NCBI RefSeq assembly: GCF_019578655.1
Contig: NC_063261.1
Location: forward strand, 682,001 to 746,000
Reading direction: 5' to 3'
Source: Ricinus communis
Taxonomy: Eukaryota > Streptophyta > Magnoliopsida > Malpighiales > Euphorbiaceae
DNA: 64,000 nucleotides
Of this stretch, positions 26,201 through 38,240 are shown in pieces. The notes beneath the pieces are model-generated. The model saw only the letters and a list, made by a program, of their open reading frames with translations, was not told the DNA's origin and did no database searches. The position numbers and the translations under genes were made by a program. Within the stretch, counting starts at the first letter, position 1. Every line of letters starts with the position of its first letter.

Positions 26201-28201
26201 GTTTATACCATTGCTCAGTTAACAACAGAACAACTAAAAGTCTCTTATGATTTTAAGGATCAAATTAAATTAATTAAGGTCATATTTACCATTAGCACAA
26301 AGACAAAACTTAAAGCTGATCCAAGCACGGCCAATGTTTAATACCATTGCTCAGTTAACAACAGAACAACTAAAACTCTCTTATGATTATAAGGATCAAA
26401 TTAAAATTAAGTGAGGTCACATTTACCATTAGCACAAAGAACTCATTCATTTTATTTGTTTATTTGTGAGAACTGCATCAGATGAAATTAGGAAATCCAA
26501 GTAGAAGCTAATAGTAAGAAACAATAGGAAATTGTAAGGGCAACTAAGTCAAATTTGTAGGGAAGACTAACGCAACACAAACAACTTCTAATTAGTTCTT
26601 TTGATAATTAGAAACAAGAGCGATGGATGCAGTTCAAGTCATATCCATAGAAAGATGAAAGATACAAACAACTTAAAAACATCACATCAAATTAAAAGCA
26701 ATTAATGCAGTCATATCCCTAAAATCCAAAGATGGAAGATAAGAAACATACATTTGAGGGTCATAATAAAGCTATTTGGATAAGTTTTTTGTATTTCATT
26801 TAAAGTTCGCTCCTACGAGGTTAAGAGGGCAGTCTATCCTCAAGAGAATATAGAACTATTAGGTGGAAGGCAAAACACAAATAAAAATAACTTTCAAAGA
26901 GAAAAAGAAAAAGAGGTTCTTTAACTAGCAATTGCACAATATTGGCATGGGCACTGTTGTGAGACAAATAGAACTTCGGTTGATACAGTCAATAATGTAC
27001 TGTATCCTGCTATGTATGAGTTGCTACATTGTTTAGCAACACAATTAAAATTTTCAAAAAACACCATCTCTTTTTTTCCAGTCTTTCCTGAAATGGAAAA
27101 AAATTTAAAGAACCTCATAAAATACTGAAACAAGGAAAGAGAAAATGTAAAGCCAAACCTCTGCAAGAACTTCTGCTGAGCTTATCCCGGTCTCCTCTTT
27201 TAATTCCCTAACAGCTGCAGTCTTAGGATCTTCATTCTCATCTATACCTCCCTGGTTTATATCGTTGTTCGAAACATCATCAACATTTGGTACAAAAGAA
27301 CTATACAACTTCAGAAAGGAGAGGTCAAGTCACAAATTGTACAAGAATGTTAACAACCACACCCCCGCAGTTCTTGCAGGACATGCTTCGAGCTGCAGCT
27401 CTGTTGGTGAGCAGTCAGCAAAACAAAGTTGATTTCTGTCTTTTGTTTGTTTCTTAGAGCAAGCAAGCACTTAGATAATAGCTATAACTTAAATACATAA
27501 AAGCCAGGCATGCATTGCTCCTTATTGGCAATAAACATAAGCATTTTTTCTAAAACATGTATTGTATCAAAAAGACTTACCCTTTGAGTACTAGACTGCA
27601 AACTAAAGTTACTCTCGGAACCCTCAAAAGGTCTAAAATACTAGTTTGTATTAGCTAATCCTCCATAACCCCTAGTCTTCTTTTTTTTTTTTCCTGAGAT
27701 TCTTGACATCCCATAAGAAATCTGAATCAAATTAAAGAAACAAGTCAAAATAAGAAAAGGGACATTCAAAATTACCTGAGGCATTTGCCAAGCATCAGAT
27801 ATATCCAACCTTGAAGCAGCAAATATCTGCACAATTATTAACATCTCTGTACAAGTTAAAGAATCTCACATGACAAAAGAAAAAGCAAGAATTAAATGCA
27901 TACTAACCTTTTTAGAAGGGTTTATCAAACAAATACCCACATTTCTTCTATAACCTTCTGGAGGAGATTCCATAGGTGGTGGTGGTGGTGGTGGTGATGA
28001 TGATGATGATGATAGACGGAGAGTTCTGGAGATCGTTGCAGTGTGATTCTGAGGATTATGGTATGTGAGTGGCAACTTGGTAAATTTTGAGAACTTATAA
28101 GGGCAGGTTAGGTAGGGAGTAGCGGATTTTGAAAGAATGGGAAGAGAGGGCGAGAAAGAAGAAGAAGAATAGTAGAAAACGCATCGGCAACAAAATGCCA
28201 T
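23235..28201 (-). CDS. NUDT26: Chloroplast-type Nudix hydrolase, six exons
   Basis: Exons on the minus strand are 28201-27908, 27826-27776, 27251-27159, 26104-26010, 25762-25648 and 23300-23235. They total 714 nt (237 aa) with the frame kept throughout. Residues 1-76 form a Ser/Pro-rich, acid-poor plastid transit peptide; M77 starts [16 protein letters not shown], the conserved family start. The Nudix box GX5EX7REUXEEXGU is complete: [14 protein letters not shown] then RELKEETGI, with the Mg-binding glutamates present. [21 protein letters not shown] and PVYKEVL-like tail segments match plant NUDT26/27 (known to hydrolyse Ap4A-type dinucleoside polyphosphates and, for NUDT26, ppGpp). Introns are 81, 524, 1054, 247 and 2347 bp. 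All are GT-AG, though the exon 3 donor (GTTTGG) is weak. NUDT26 versus NUDT27 cannot be decided from this alone. Confidence 0.92.
24015..24078. repeat. 32-bp direct duplication in Nudix intron 5
   Basis: Two adjacent copies beginning AGCAATCAACAA differ by one base. It is a local tandem duplication in the longest intron with no visible role. Confidence 0.8.
24361..24520. mobile_element. Possible small MITE in Nudix intron 5
   Basis: GTTAGAGCAATACTTGGTG near 24366 is loosely inverted by ACCAAGTATAGTGTCACTCT near 24489-24508, giving a ~150-bp inverted-repeat structure. The ends are imperfect and no target duplication was found, so this is tentative. Confidence 0.35.
26162..26432. repeat. 135-bp direct duplication in Nudix intron 3
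   Basis: Two adjacent copies (26162-26296 and 26297-26432), each containing GATCCAAGCACGGCCAATG and TTACCATTAGCACAAAG, differ by only a few bases, so the duplication looks fairly recent. It does not touch an exon. Confidence 0.88.
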
Positions 28202-28770
28202 TTTCTCTGGACATTTATTTCAGTTGCCGGTTATAACCGTTGGTTACCGTCATGTAGGACCGAGCTGAGCCGTAACCTAACAGAGCCGAGCCTACCTTTG
28301 GTAAATTTAAATCTAGTTACTTTCTGTTATTTTTTTTAAATAAAATAAACTTTTTTAAAATTTTAAACAACCATAGTATTAGAGTATTCATTTTTTATAG
28401 ATAAAAAAGATAAATATATGATTACAAATTGTGATAAAAGAATATATCTTACAATTAAAAAATCTCAGAATATTCAGTTAATATTCAGTTACTTTTACTG
28501 TGATCAGCCATCATTATCAAATTGCTCGTAAATAATTAAATTGATCGTATTTGATAACGTGAATTTGGAGCTTAACAACTTATAATTTCATTATTTGACC
28601 GTTAAATCATAATTTAAAAAATTATTAATCCGACAAACGGTCAAACAATAATATTTTGAGTTATTAAGCTTTAAATCCAATTATTAAACACGAGAAATAT
28701 GATAACGACGGTCGATTGGAATGAAAATAGTTAAATTCTTGGCAATCTATCTTTTACTCCGTGACGTCCC
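28202..28770. other. Nudix promoter side, AT-rich intergenic
   Basis: This is the upstream region of the minus-strand Nudix gene. The first ~120 bases are less AT-rich (GGTTATAACCGTTGGTTACCG). The rest is plain AT-rich DNA without a recognisable gene. Confidence 0.45.
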
Positions 28771-29721
28771 ATTAAGTTTTAATAAAACTAAATACTACCA
28801 TCTTCTGTGATAGTCAAATGACTAAATTGGTAATCTAAAATTATAATTTGATTCTTAAACTTATTATCAAATATCTAACTCATCCAAATTAATTTTATTA
28901 TCAAATTAGAGTAAAATTTTATTTTTAGTACAAGTTAATTTTAGTGTCTAATTAAAATAATAAATTTAATATTCTTTTACTTGTTTATATTTTATCTTTT
29001 AGCATAACTTAATTCTAAACAAAATCTAAACATATTAAAAACACTTACTTTTTATTTAATATTATTAAAATATTATGTAGTATAATTTTAAATTTTAAAT
29101 AAAATAAATAGTTAAAATTTATTATTTTTATTAAAAATTAAAATTAAAATATTAAAAATAAAAAATTTACTCGTATTAATCTCATTTGAATGATTAATAA
29201 AAGAATTTTATTTTTAACATACAAGATTATCAATGATCTTCTCCATTGATAATAAATTATCAACTTGGTGTCTATATTATCTCACTAGATTAAGATATGA
29301 TTGTTTAATTTGATTTTTACTCTTTATATAGTTTAACTATAATAAATAATAAAAATAACAATAGAATAATATTTTTAAATAAAAATATTTATTTTATGTT
29401 AATAACTAAAATTAAATTATATAGTAATTTAGTAATATTATTAAAAATATAAGTTTTTTTAAAAATATTTAAACTGTCTAAATTAAATTTTATTAAATAT
29501 ATAATTAGAGTAAGACAAAAATTAAAATTATTATTTTAATTAGATATTAAAATCAACTTGTGCTAAAAATAAGATTTTACTCTGATTTTATAATAAAATT
29601 AATTTTGGATGAATTTAATACTTGATAATAAGTTTAAGAATCAAATTCTAATTTTAATTTACGAGTTTAGTCATTCGACTAACACATAATGAGGTAGTAT
29701 TTAATTTTATTAAAATTCAAT
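28771..29721. mobile_element. Foldback / MULE-like MITE (0.95 kb)
   Basis: The left end ATTAAGTTTTAATAAAACT is inverted at the right end (29703-29721, reverse complement ATTGAATTTTAATAAAATT). Matching continues inward through TAAATACTACC, AATTAATTTTATTAT and CTAATTAAAATAATAA. At least the outer 220 bases, and with more divergence most of each half, are inverted, with the centre near 29246 (ATCAATG and CATTGAT around a short loop). Long inverted repeats with no coding region fit a foldback or non-autonomous Mutator-like element. No clear target duplication was found. Confidence 0.75.
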
Positions 29722-31155
29722 GAAGTTTTTAATATAATAAAAAAATACAAGCATCGACTTATATATTAGACTAAATCACAGGGATAAATAGTATTTAACC
29801 CGACTTTTTAATGGTCATAATTTTTATCCGCAAACCTCTTTTTATTTAAAAGAACGACATACTCTAGGTTGTCAAATGGTAAGATCACAGGGTAATTTTT
29901 TATACTTATCTCTTATTATTATTTTGTTCGAATTGAACAATAACTAATTTGAAATATATTTAAATTTTGATTTATTAAATTATATTTTCAATTTATTTAT
30001 TAAAATTAACTTAAATCTTTTAACTTAGTTGATTTATTTAGCAATATAATTTATTATCTATTAAATTAATTAAAATATTAAATATTCAATGTTTAGTAAA
30101 AAATAAATATAAAATATAATAGAAAACATTTATACACATTAATTTGTATAAATTAATAAAAATATATAAGTAAAATAAAATAAAAAATATAATAAAAAAA
30201 ATATTTCATCTCATTTATGAGTTCAATAACAAATTTATATCGAGTTAATTCAGGAATAAACTCACGAGCTTATATATGAGTCAATTTGCAAGCTAACAAG
30301 TTGAGTGTTGACATGGAGCTTAGTTTGTTAACACTAACAACTCGATGTTACTGAGCTTGAATAAGCTTTTATTTAGTCGAGTTCCAAGTAGAAAGGAAAA
30401 TTGACTCATAAAATAAAATAAATAAGCATAAAAGAAAATAAAATAATAGTAACATATTTTATTAATTAATATAGAAAATTACAGAGTGAAAGGTTATATC
30501 AGGTGTATCTTTTTAGGCGGAATATAGTGAATAATTCAGTATGACCTAGTCTCCACTATTGCTAACTTAAGAAAAATAAAGAAAGAAATGTGATTATGTC
30601 CTCCAAAGTTATACTTCGAGAAATTACGAGATCTAAGATTATTGGCAGGTGCGAAGCATATTCTCTCTAAATTCTTAAAATATAAGTCTAGTGAACTTAC
30701 ACTTAGAAAAGAAAACTTTTAACTAAAAAATATTAATAAGTTTAGTTTGTTATAGACAAATCATCGATTTGTTGGTCCATGCCAATACTCATGATTTCAG
30801 GTCGTATAGAACCTTTCCATCCTGGCCTTTTATAGTCTTGGCATATGTGCTAAATTTGGCAACTTTTCCATATGGAAAAGTGCGATTTTTGGTGTCTCTA
30901 GCATGTGGTCCCTACGACACCACAAAAGGGTTATGTGGCTCCACAAGGACATACGCGGTATTACCTTACTACCGCACCACTCTATGCAGCAAGGATAGGC
31001 TGCTACAAGTTAGCCCTTTCCTGCTATTATCATTTAACTTTTGTCCCACTGTTATATAAGCCCGATGACAGTACAAGGATAAGTTTAGTGGAGTGAGCTT
31101 TGAGATAGTGAGAAAAAAAGGCTTTGAAAGACACTAAAGGACGTCCAAAAACTCT
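29722..31155. other. AT-rich intergenic DNA, no gene seen
   Basis: It is very AT-rich to about 30700. A less biased patch (30760-31100) has short overlapping frames (96 and 63 aa) with no family resemblance, so they are not called. That patch could be an old repeat fragment. Confidence 0.5.
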
Positions 31156-31295
31156 GGAATAGACTGATGAAACCTTAAAACCAAAACCTAAAATCCTATA
31201 AACCCTAAAATAAAACCCTATAACTTTGCAAACCCTAAACCGGGGCTTTAAAACTCTAAACATCCTACATCGAGATAGATAAACCCTAAAACCTT
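31156..31295. repeat. Cluster of telobox (AAACCCTAA) motifs
   Basis: Several AAACCCTA units lie within ~100 bases: perfect AAACCCTAAA at about 31201, 31230 and 31271, plus AAAACCCTATA between them and degenerate variants around. This is either a decayed interstitial telomere-like tract or a promoter-type telobox cluster. No gene start downstream was found to support a promoter role. Confidence 0.55.
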
Positions 31296-32877
31296 AGAAG
31301 GATCACCTTGAACCACCTAGGCCACGTGGACTAAGCCAAGTCCATGTGTTTCTTTATATTGGATCTTGAATCTGATAATTGGAATGATTAGGATAATATA
31401 TAGATTTATGCTTTTCTCACATAATTATGTGATCGCATCAACTTTTTAGGGTCACATGTTCAAATTTAGAATCTTCCATGTAAAGTTTTTTCGTCTTCTA
31501 TCAGTTTGCCTTTTCTTTTTATGTTTGTATCATTTTTATGTATTTTGGTCTAGTTTAATTCATTTGTATGTCCTTTATTTTATTTTTGTGTGTTCTTAAT
31601 CATATTTTTGTCTGTTGTGCATGTAAAATCGACTTCTAGGAAAGAGAATCAAAGAAAATTACAAAACTGACCCTAATTAAGCCTTAGAGCTGATTCGACT
31701 CTAGACCAATTTTGCCCATTTTTGGATTTTATGCAATTTTTGTACATTATAACTTCTTTTTATGCATTTTTCTTTTGTATTCTTAGTAGCTAGATTTAAT
31801 TTCATGCACTTTAATTTCTGTGTTTATTTTGGATGTATGCCAAATATCTGCTATCTCATTGCCTAATTACAACTAGACACATTGACATTAGGCTTTAAAA
31901 TTGGACTTGGCATGAAAATTATAGTATATTAGGTTAAATAATGGTAAATTGGACCTAAATTAAAATCAATATAGAGTAAGAATCATCCAATTGGGTATTA
32001 ATATAAAAAGCAGTCCATTTAGATTTAAAGACTGGTAATTAAGTGCATAACTTGTAATTACACTAGAGTAGATGGGCCTTTTACGTAATTGGATAGCTAA
32101 TTAGGTTCAAACATCAAAATGGAAACTGGTTTAATAAAATGGATCAGACTTAGGTGGACCTCACATTGCTGTAATGATGTATTACAGAGAATATAATTGT
32201 TGTGTTTATAGGGAATAGCCCATTAAATAATAAAATTAAAGATATAAATACACAAATAAGGAAGTCGATTTCTGAATCCATCTCTAGATGTGGCAAAGCT
32301 TCCTTAAGGAATCAAAAAAAGCCATTCAATTAAAAGTGTCCCAGTGAATTACCCATATAGGACCCCAAAATCTTTGCGCTAGTCTATGTCATTAGTTAGC
32401 ATGTTCCTTTTAAGTTGTAAAGCCTTGCAGTGTCGTAGTCACTAAAGACACTTAGGTGCTCGCCCAAAACCGCCGCCCACAATAGCGACGCCACTAAAGA
32501 TAAGAGAAGTTGATTCTAGTGTATCTTGGTCTTTAATTTTATTATTTAACGATTGATTCTTGCATCATTTGCATGGTTACTTTGGTTCCTATAGCCCCGA
32601 TGGCGTCGGTTAGTGGTTCTTTAGCTCTATTCGAATCTCGGAATTACGATATTGGCTAACCATCACTCACAAGTAATGAGTGAGTTTCCTTCGTCGTGTG
32701 GGCACTTGAGTGGGGAGACGAGCCAACGAAGGACACTTTTTACCTTTGGAAGCCTTTTATCCTTATCCCAGACTCAACTCATGGTAATGACAGTAGCAAT
32801 CCCTTAGGAAACCATTTTGCTTGCTATTTGAGATTTTTTTCCTTATAAGTACTTAAGCCCACATATTGGAAAGCGTT
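31296..32877. other. Repeat-like DNA, class uncertain
   Basis: There is no gene. The mix of T-rich stretches and GC-richer blocks (for example 32450-32500 and 32600-32720) resembles LTR or leader sequence of an old Ty3 element, but no LTR ends, primer site or coding domain could be fixed. Confidence 0.35.
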
Positions 32878-33075
32878 TGTAATACTTGTGAATTTTAATT
32901 TTCATTTATTTTTGGAGGTATTTTAGTAAATAAATATATTTAGTGTTAAATAGAGCATTTAATGAATTATTTTAATAATCGAGTAATATAATTACCATTT
33001 GAATTAATATTATCTAATAATTATATTATATTAATTTTTGGTAAATTTTAAATTCAGTTTTGTGGTTCAAATAGC

Positions 33076-34204
33076 AAGTGTTTGATGTGTTTGACGGGAT
33101 GAAAAAGGATGTGGCAGAGTTTGTTTCCAAGTGTTGCTTATCTTGGAGTGGAAATGAGAAAGGATTACTATGGATTTTGTGTCAGGTTTACCTAACACTT
33201 CGGTTGGTTATAACTCTATCTAGGTATTTTTGTGGACCGATTAACTATGTCAGCGCACTTTCTACCTGTGAAGACTACTTATTTTATGGCTAAGTATGCA
33301 AGGTGTATTTGGAGAGAATTATAAGTCTTCGCGGTGTTCCTATCTCTATAATGTCTGATAGGGGACCACAATCCACTTCGAGATTTTAGAGGAAGCTACA
33401 AGAAGAGCTTGGTACCATATTGGACTTCAGCACAGCTTTTCACCCCTAGACTGATGGACAGTCGAAAAGGATAATTCAAACCTTGGAAGATATGCTTCAG
33501 ATGTGTGTTATGGATTTTTGGTGGTTACTGGGATTGGTACCTGCCATTGATTGAGTTTGCTTATAATAATAACTATCGTACAAGCATTGAGATGGCTCCT
33601 TATGAGGCATTGTACGATAGAAAGTGCAGATCTGCTGTGTGTTGGGAAGAAGTTGGTGAACAAAAGTTAGCAGGACCGAAGTTGGTTCATATTACTTCAG
33701 AGAAGATTCCTATTATCCACGAGCGACTGAAGACAAATTTTAGTAGGCAAAAGAGTTATGCGGATAGAAAGCAAAAGCACGTGGAGTTTAGTATTGGGGA
33801 GTATGTATTCCTGAAGGTGTCTCCTATGCAAGATGTGATGCGGTTTGGTAAGAAAGGGAAGTTGGCCCTTTATTAATGTCGGACCCTTTGAGATTATTAA
33901 CATAATTGGAGAGGTAGCATATAAGTCGGATTTGCTACCGAATTTCTCGCATGTGCATATGATATTTCATATATCCATGTTATATATTTCAGATTCTTTG
34001 CACATGTTGCAACCTCAGTATGTGGAAGTGAGCGAAAACTTGACTTATGAGGAGCAGCCAATCATGATCGTAGACATGCAAGTTTGCCAACTTTGCTTTC
34101 AAGCTATACTAATGGTTAAGGTGTTATGGTGGAATCATGCTACCGATGAATATACTTGGAAGACCGAGCAAGAACTGAGAGATTCCTACCCTTATTTATT
34201 TTAG
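33076..34204 (+). pseudogene. Gypsy integrase remnant
   Basis: GMKKDVAEFVSKC starts the integrase zinc-binding region. After frameshifts the catalytic core follows (SAHFLPVKTTYFMAKY in another frame, then LIEFAYNNNYRTSIEMAPYE and DRKCRSAVCWEEVGE). The long frame 33505-33873 continues to KLAGPKLVHITSEKIPIIH and VEFSIGEYVFLKVSPMQ. The tail frame (33845-34204) has EVSENLTYEEQP, VKVLWWNHATDEYTW and YPYLF. At least three frameshifts break it. Confidence 0.88.
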
Positions 34205-34265
34205 TCTTGAGGTAAGCTTTGTTCCTTCCAAAATTCAAGGACAAATTTTCTTAAAGGGAAGAGAA

Positions 34266-35280
34266 TGTAATACCCGTAATTTTTTAATTTAAATTTTCAT
34301 TTATTTTCAGGAGTGTTTTGGTAAATAAATATATTTGGTGTTAAATTGAGCATTTAATGAAATATTTTAATAATCGAGTAATATAAGTACCATTTAAATT
34401 AATATTATCTAATAATTATACTATATCGATTTTTGGTAAAATTTAAATTCAGTTTTGTGGGTCAAATGAGTAAATCAATTTTATTTATATTAGCTTTATT
34501 TATAATACTCGTTTTATATTTAACTTGGATTTAATTTACACTAAATATTAAGGAATTATTTATTTTATATAAATATCACCACTATTATGAGTCTAATTAG
34601 TATTAATTTATTGCAATAGAAATTAAGTGTGTAAATAAATGTATGTAAAATATAATTTGGGTGTTATTGTAGCAATGTATTAAAGGCGGGGAGTTGGGGA
34701 GCTTGTATATATTTTTTCTATCTTTCCATCTTTTTGAAAAATTACATTCAAGCCCCAATTCCCTTTCCTTCTTCTTCCCCGACATTAATCCCCTTCCTCC
34801 TCCTATCTACCTCCATTTTTGCCGCCTGCGCCTCTAACAAACCACTGAAATTTCTTCATTCCCCCTCCTTTTGCCGGTGTCGCCCTTTCTTCTTCTTTTC
34901 TCGTTGTTTGACATCGAGCTCGAGGAAAGAGTTTCTCCTCCTCATTGTCGTTGCAAGTGCAGCCTCCTGCCGCTATCTTCCTGCCCTCTGAAACCCAAAG
35001 ATAGCTCCTCCTCATCCTCATTCCTTCGCCAGCAGCCTTGGTGAAGCCTTACTGGAGCAGCGCCTTTCCAGCCTCGATCTAGCATTTTCCGGCAAGGGCA
35101 AGGTTGTGATTTTAGTATTTTTGGTTTCAGCACGTCTCACACTTCGCATGACACTTCCGGGTTTGAATTCCAATGCCATTGGCCGTACTGGCTTTTAGAT
35201 GCGCAGATTTTAGATTCTTGGGCTCGGTAGAATTTATTTGGACTTTAAAAATTATTTAAAAAGTTTAGAAAATATTATTA
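34266..35280 (+). repeat. 3' LTR of the second gypsy derivative (partial)
   Basis: It starts TGTAATACCCGTAAT after a purine-rich AAAGGGAAGAGAA. Its first 200 bases repeat 32878-33074. Its end is not clear: sequence passes into the Athila-type LTR around 35281 without a recognisable CA end, so it is probably truncated. Short frames at 34734-35133 are not considered genes. Confidence 0.6.
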
Positions 35281-36783
35281 TGACATCCTTGATATTACAT
35301 ATATTTGCATGCTTGATTTTGAATTTTTTTAGGGCAAATTATGTGTTTTTGTATTAGAATCACCTTGTTTTGATTTTCTTTGTGTCTCAGGTGTTTTTCT
35401 AGGTACATCATCAAAGTTAGAGAGAAATCGAACTAAAATTGGGAAGAAACTGACCAATCGGGCGCATTAAACTGTTTAACACGCCCGTGCTGAGTAGCAC
35501 GGTTAGGGTCAGAGGGCATGCTGAAATGCCTTACCCATGGCGAGAAGAAGTGATTTATAACACGATTTTTAAGAGTGACACGGCCTAGGAGCATGCCCCT
35601 GCTGAGCAGCACGACCCAAATCCAAGCCGTGCTGAAGAAGACCAGATTTACAATTTTAGATCAACATGACATGGATCCAGCACGGCCCAAATCCAAGCCG
35701 TGTTGGATCCCAAAACCTAATTTAAAAGAAAAGAAAAAGAAAGAGAAAGAGATATCTGAGGATTCGAGAGGATAGAGAGAGAGAGGATTTCAGGGTATTC
35801 AAGACAGACTTTGAGAGCAACCTTCCAGACGATCAAGAAAAGGAAAACGGAGACAAATCCCACTTCAACATCATCTGGATAGTTTTCTTTGAGGATTGGA
35901 TTGAAGATTCAAAGGAAAGAAGAAGGAGAGCTTGAGCTATAGAGATTGGATCCAGAGTTATTCAAGAGGGGATAGTATTTCCACCATTTGAGAAAATGGT
36001 GTTCATGTTCTTTTCAATTCTTGTTTACTTTGTATTTGATTCTTATATTAGTTTAATCATGAACATGTGTAACTAATCTTATTAAACCTATTTGGGGGTG
36101 ATCTTTAGTCATGCTAGGCTTGTGTTGTGCTTAAGTGATTAGATTGTTGATTTAAAATTGTAGTTTTCATTCAACTATAATACAATCTATTGTTTCTTCT
36201 TCATTATTGAATCAATTTGAGACCTCCTTTGTAATTGAGAAATTCAATTGAGTTTGGACAACTGCTTGTGTGATTAAGTAATTTGCATCTTAGAGATAAG
36301 TGTAACAACTTATTGGAATAAGAACTAGACATTCTTATTAGTGGTAATTTAAAGATTAATGCTATTCTAAAATCAATGTTAGGAAAAGATTCCAACTTTA
36401 GATCTTTAGGATTAGGAATTGATTAACTCGAGAGAGAGGCCAATTCATTTAAGAAATTATCCACAGATCGTAATTCTTAATCAATCAATTCATAATTTAT
36501 TGTTTTTAAGTCGGTTAGCTAAAGGGATCCCCAATTGAGTTAACTCATCTCATTGTCTTTTTCAAACTTTCATTCTTTTTGTTAAAATTTAGTTTTCATG
36601 TACATTTTCAATCATTTTTAGTTAATGAACTTCACCATCTTTTGATCGGTTAGATAATAGAAATAGCGTAGTAGCAGTAGCTTCTTAGTCCCTGTGGGAT
36701 ACGATATTGATACTTGCCATAGCTAGATTACATTCGATAGGTGCACTTTCTTGTAGATTGCTAGCCATGTTTAGCCAGCATCA
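35281..36783 (+). repeat. Athila-type 5' LTR
   Basis: The 3' end is firm: TAGCCAGCATCA at 36783, just before the primer region, preceded by the family phrase CCCTGTGGGATACGATATTG. The body holds TCAGGTGTTTTTCTAGG and repeated AGCACGGCC/GCCGTGCTG phrases. The start is chosen at TGACATCC but is uncertain by about 100 bases. Confidence 0.65.
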
Positions 36784-36784
36784 G

Positions 36785-36808
36785 ATTTTTTTGTGTCATT
36801 GCCGAGGA
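36785..36808 (+). other. Degenerate tRNA-Asp primer site
   Basis: TTTTTTGTGTCATTGCCGAGG corresponds to the Athila/Tat signature TTTTTGGCGCCGTTGCCGGGG, complementary to tRNA-Asp. The changes are mostly C-to-T and G-to-A. Confidence 0.75.
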
Positions 36809-36939
36809 GTTTATTTTGAGAAATATTATGAACTATGTGTCCTTGTTAATTTAGCCATTTATTCTTTGTTCTTTATTTGTTTTTGTTTGATTTTATTCTT
36901 TTATTCATTTATGTTGTTGGTTATTCGTTGTTTCAGGTA

Positions 36940-37843
36940 ATGTATGACCAGGAGATCCATCCTGATCTAGTAGACCCTCTACCAGAACCAAAGCGATCTC
37001 TCAGGCAGTTGAGGAAGCGGTTGAACATAGAGGAAGAAGAGATTCAGGTTGGAAAAGCCGTAGATGAGAGTGAATCGAAAGACACTATAGTAGAGATGTC
37101 AAACGCCAATGACAACAATGAGAATAACCGGATGATGTATAATTTTACAAAACCATCGTTGGAGGGGACGCGAACATGCTTTTCGAGATCGACTGTCGCT
37201 ACCAATAATTTTGAAATAAAGCCTAATGTAATTCAGATGGTGCAGCAAATGGTTCAGTTCGGAGGCTTGCTAGATGAGGATCCTAATGCTCATATAGTGA
37301 ATTTCTTGGAGATTTATGATACCTTCAAGAACGGGACAACAGACGATGCAATTCGTCTCTGCTTGTTTCCATTTTCTTTGAGGAATAAAGCAAAGCGGCG
37401 ACTACAGTCACTACCTCCAAACACTATCACTACTTGGGACTCTTTGGTAGAAAAATTTCTTTTTAAATACTTTCTTCCCTCTAAAACTGATAAATATAGA
37501 AATGACATATCTTCTTTTGTGCAGTTTAATGATGAGTCGATGTACAACACTTGGGAGAGGTACAAGGACCTACTATGATGCTGCCTACACCATGGACTGC
37601 CAATCTAGTTATAAGTACAAACTTCTTATAATGGTTTGAATTTGGCTACTAAGCAAATGGTAGACGCAACTGCAGGTGGTTCTTTGAGTAGCAAGACACC
37701 AAAGCAAGCCCAAAGCTTGATATAGGAGATAGCCACAAACAATTACGAGTGGCACACTACTAAGAGCAAGATGGGACGTCAAGGGAGTGTACACCAGTTG
37801 GATGCCACTACAGTCTTGGCGGCTCAAGTGGAGTTATTATCTT
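36940..37843 (+). pseudogene. Athila gag, N-terminal part
   Basis: The start MYDQEIHPDLVDPLPEPK is typical. The capsid-like region follows (FEIKPNVIQMVQQMVQFGGL, DEDPNAHIVNFLEIYDTF, IRLCLFPFSLRNKAKRRLQS, WDSLVEKFLFKYF, FVQFNDESMYNTWERYKDLL). The first frame stops at 37578, where the family has an arginine codon (CGA to TGA). Reading continues through ATKQMVDATAGGSL and [15 protein letters not shown] to the organellar junction near 37843. It is dead because of stops, and the family's C-terminal part is displaced to 61811. Confidence 0.9.
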
Positions 37844-37968
37844 TATTATTTCTGCTAATGATTCTAATCAAAATCTATTTTTTAAGTACAACAAGAATTT
37901 ATATTATCAAATGATATCAAAGGGCTTTGCAGTTATTGTGGAAATTCTATTTTCCCTACAATTAGAAT
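37844..37968 (+). pseudogene. matK: matK fragment
   Basis: The frame reads [17 protein letters not shown] then [19 protein letters not shown], an N-terminal part of the plastid maturase MatK (group II intron splicing factor). Only about 40 of its usual ~500 residues are present, directly abutting the Athila gag. Its orientation agrees with the inverted plastid block, but it lies far out of normal order. Confidence 0.88.
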
Positions 37969-38240
37969 CAGCAAGCCCAAGACAATAATAGATAATAAAT
38001 CTCGTCGTGAAAACTGTACATATCCAGCCGATTTCTTAATTCTAAATTATTTTTGATCCAATTGAACGAGATAGGATTTTGCTTGTTTATTTTATATTTA
38101 AATATATATATATAATTTTAATATATGTTAATGTTAATATATATTAACAATATATTAACATAATATATTATATATTAATATGTCATTTGTGCTATTTTTT
38201 ATCTTTCTTGCAAAGGTAACACGTAGGCGACTGGTTCCTT
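37969..38240. other. AT-rich spacer, probably plastid
   Basis: No gene is recognised. rps18 would be expected next to rpl33 in a colinear plastid segment, but I could not see it. A run of TA/TTAA phrases (38100-38185) dominates. Confidence 0.4.

Larger units (their letters stand above)
32878..35280 (+). mobile_element. Second gypsy deletion derivative
   Basis: A ~200-bp LTR start (32878-33074, TGTAATACTTGTG) is joined directly to pol, which ends at a second LTR start (34266, TGTAATACCCG) that matches the first for its whole length. So the 5' LTR is cut short and gag, protease and RT are lost. Pol is of the same Del/Tekay-like family as the element at 523-11599. The right end is taken where the Athila LTR seems to begin. 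Confidence 0.75.

Noticed and set aside
30769..31096. Overlapping 96- and 63-aa frames
   Set aside because: No start context, domain or neighbour supports a gene; they overlap in two frames in a region that otherwise looks like repeat debris.
32878..35280. An endogenous pararetrovirus
   Set aside because: The integrase domain, LTR starts and Del/Tekay-like tail identify a Ty3/gypsy element; no movement protein or coat features are seen.
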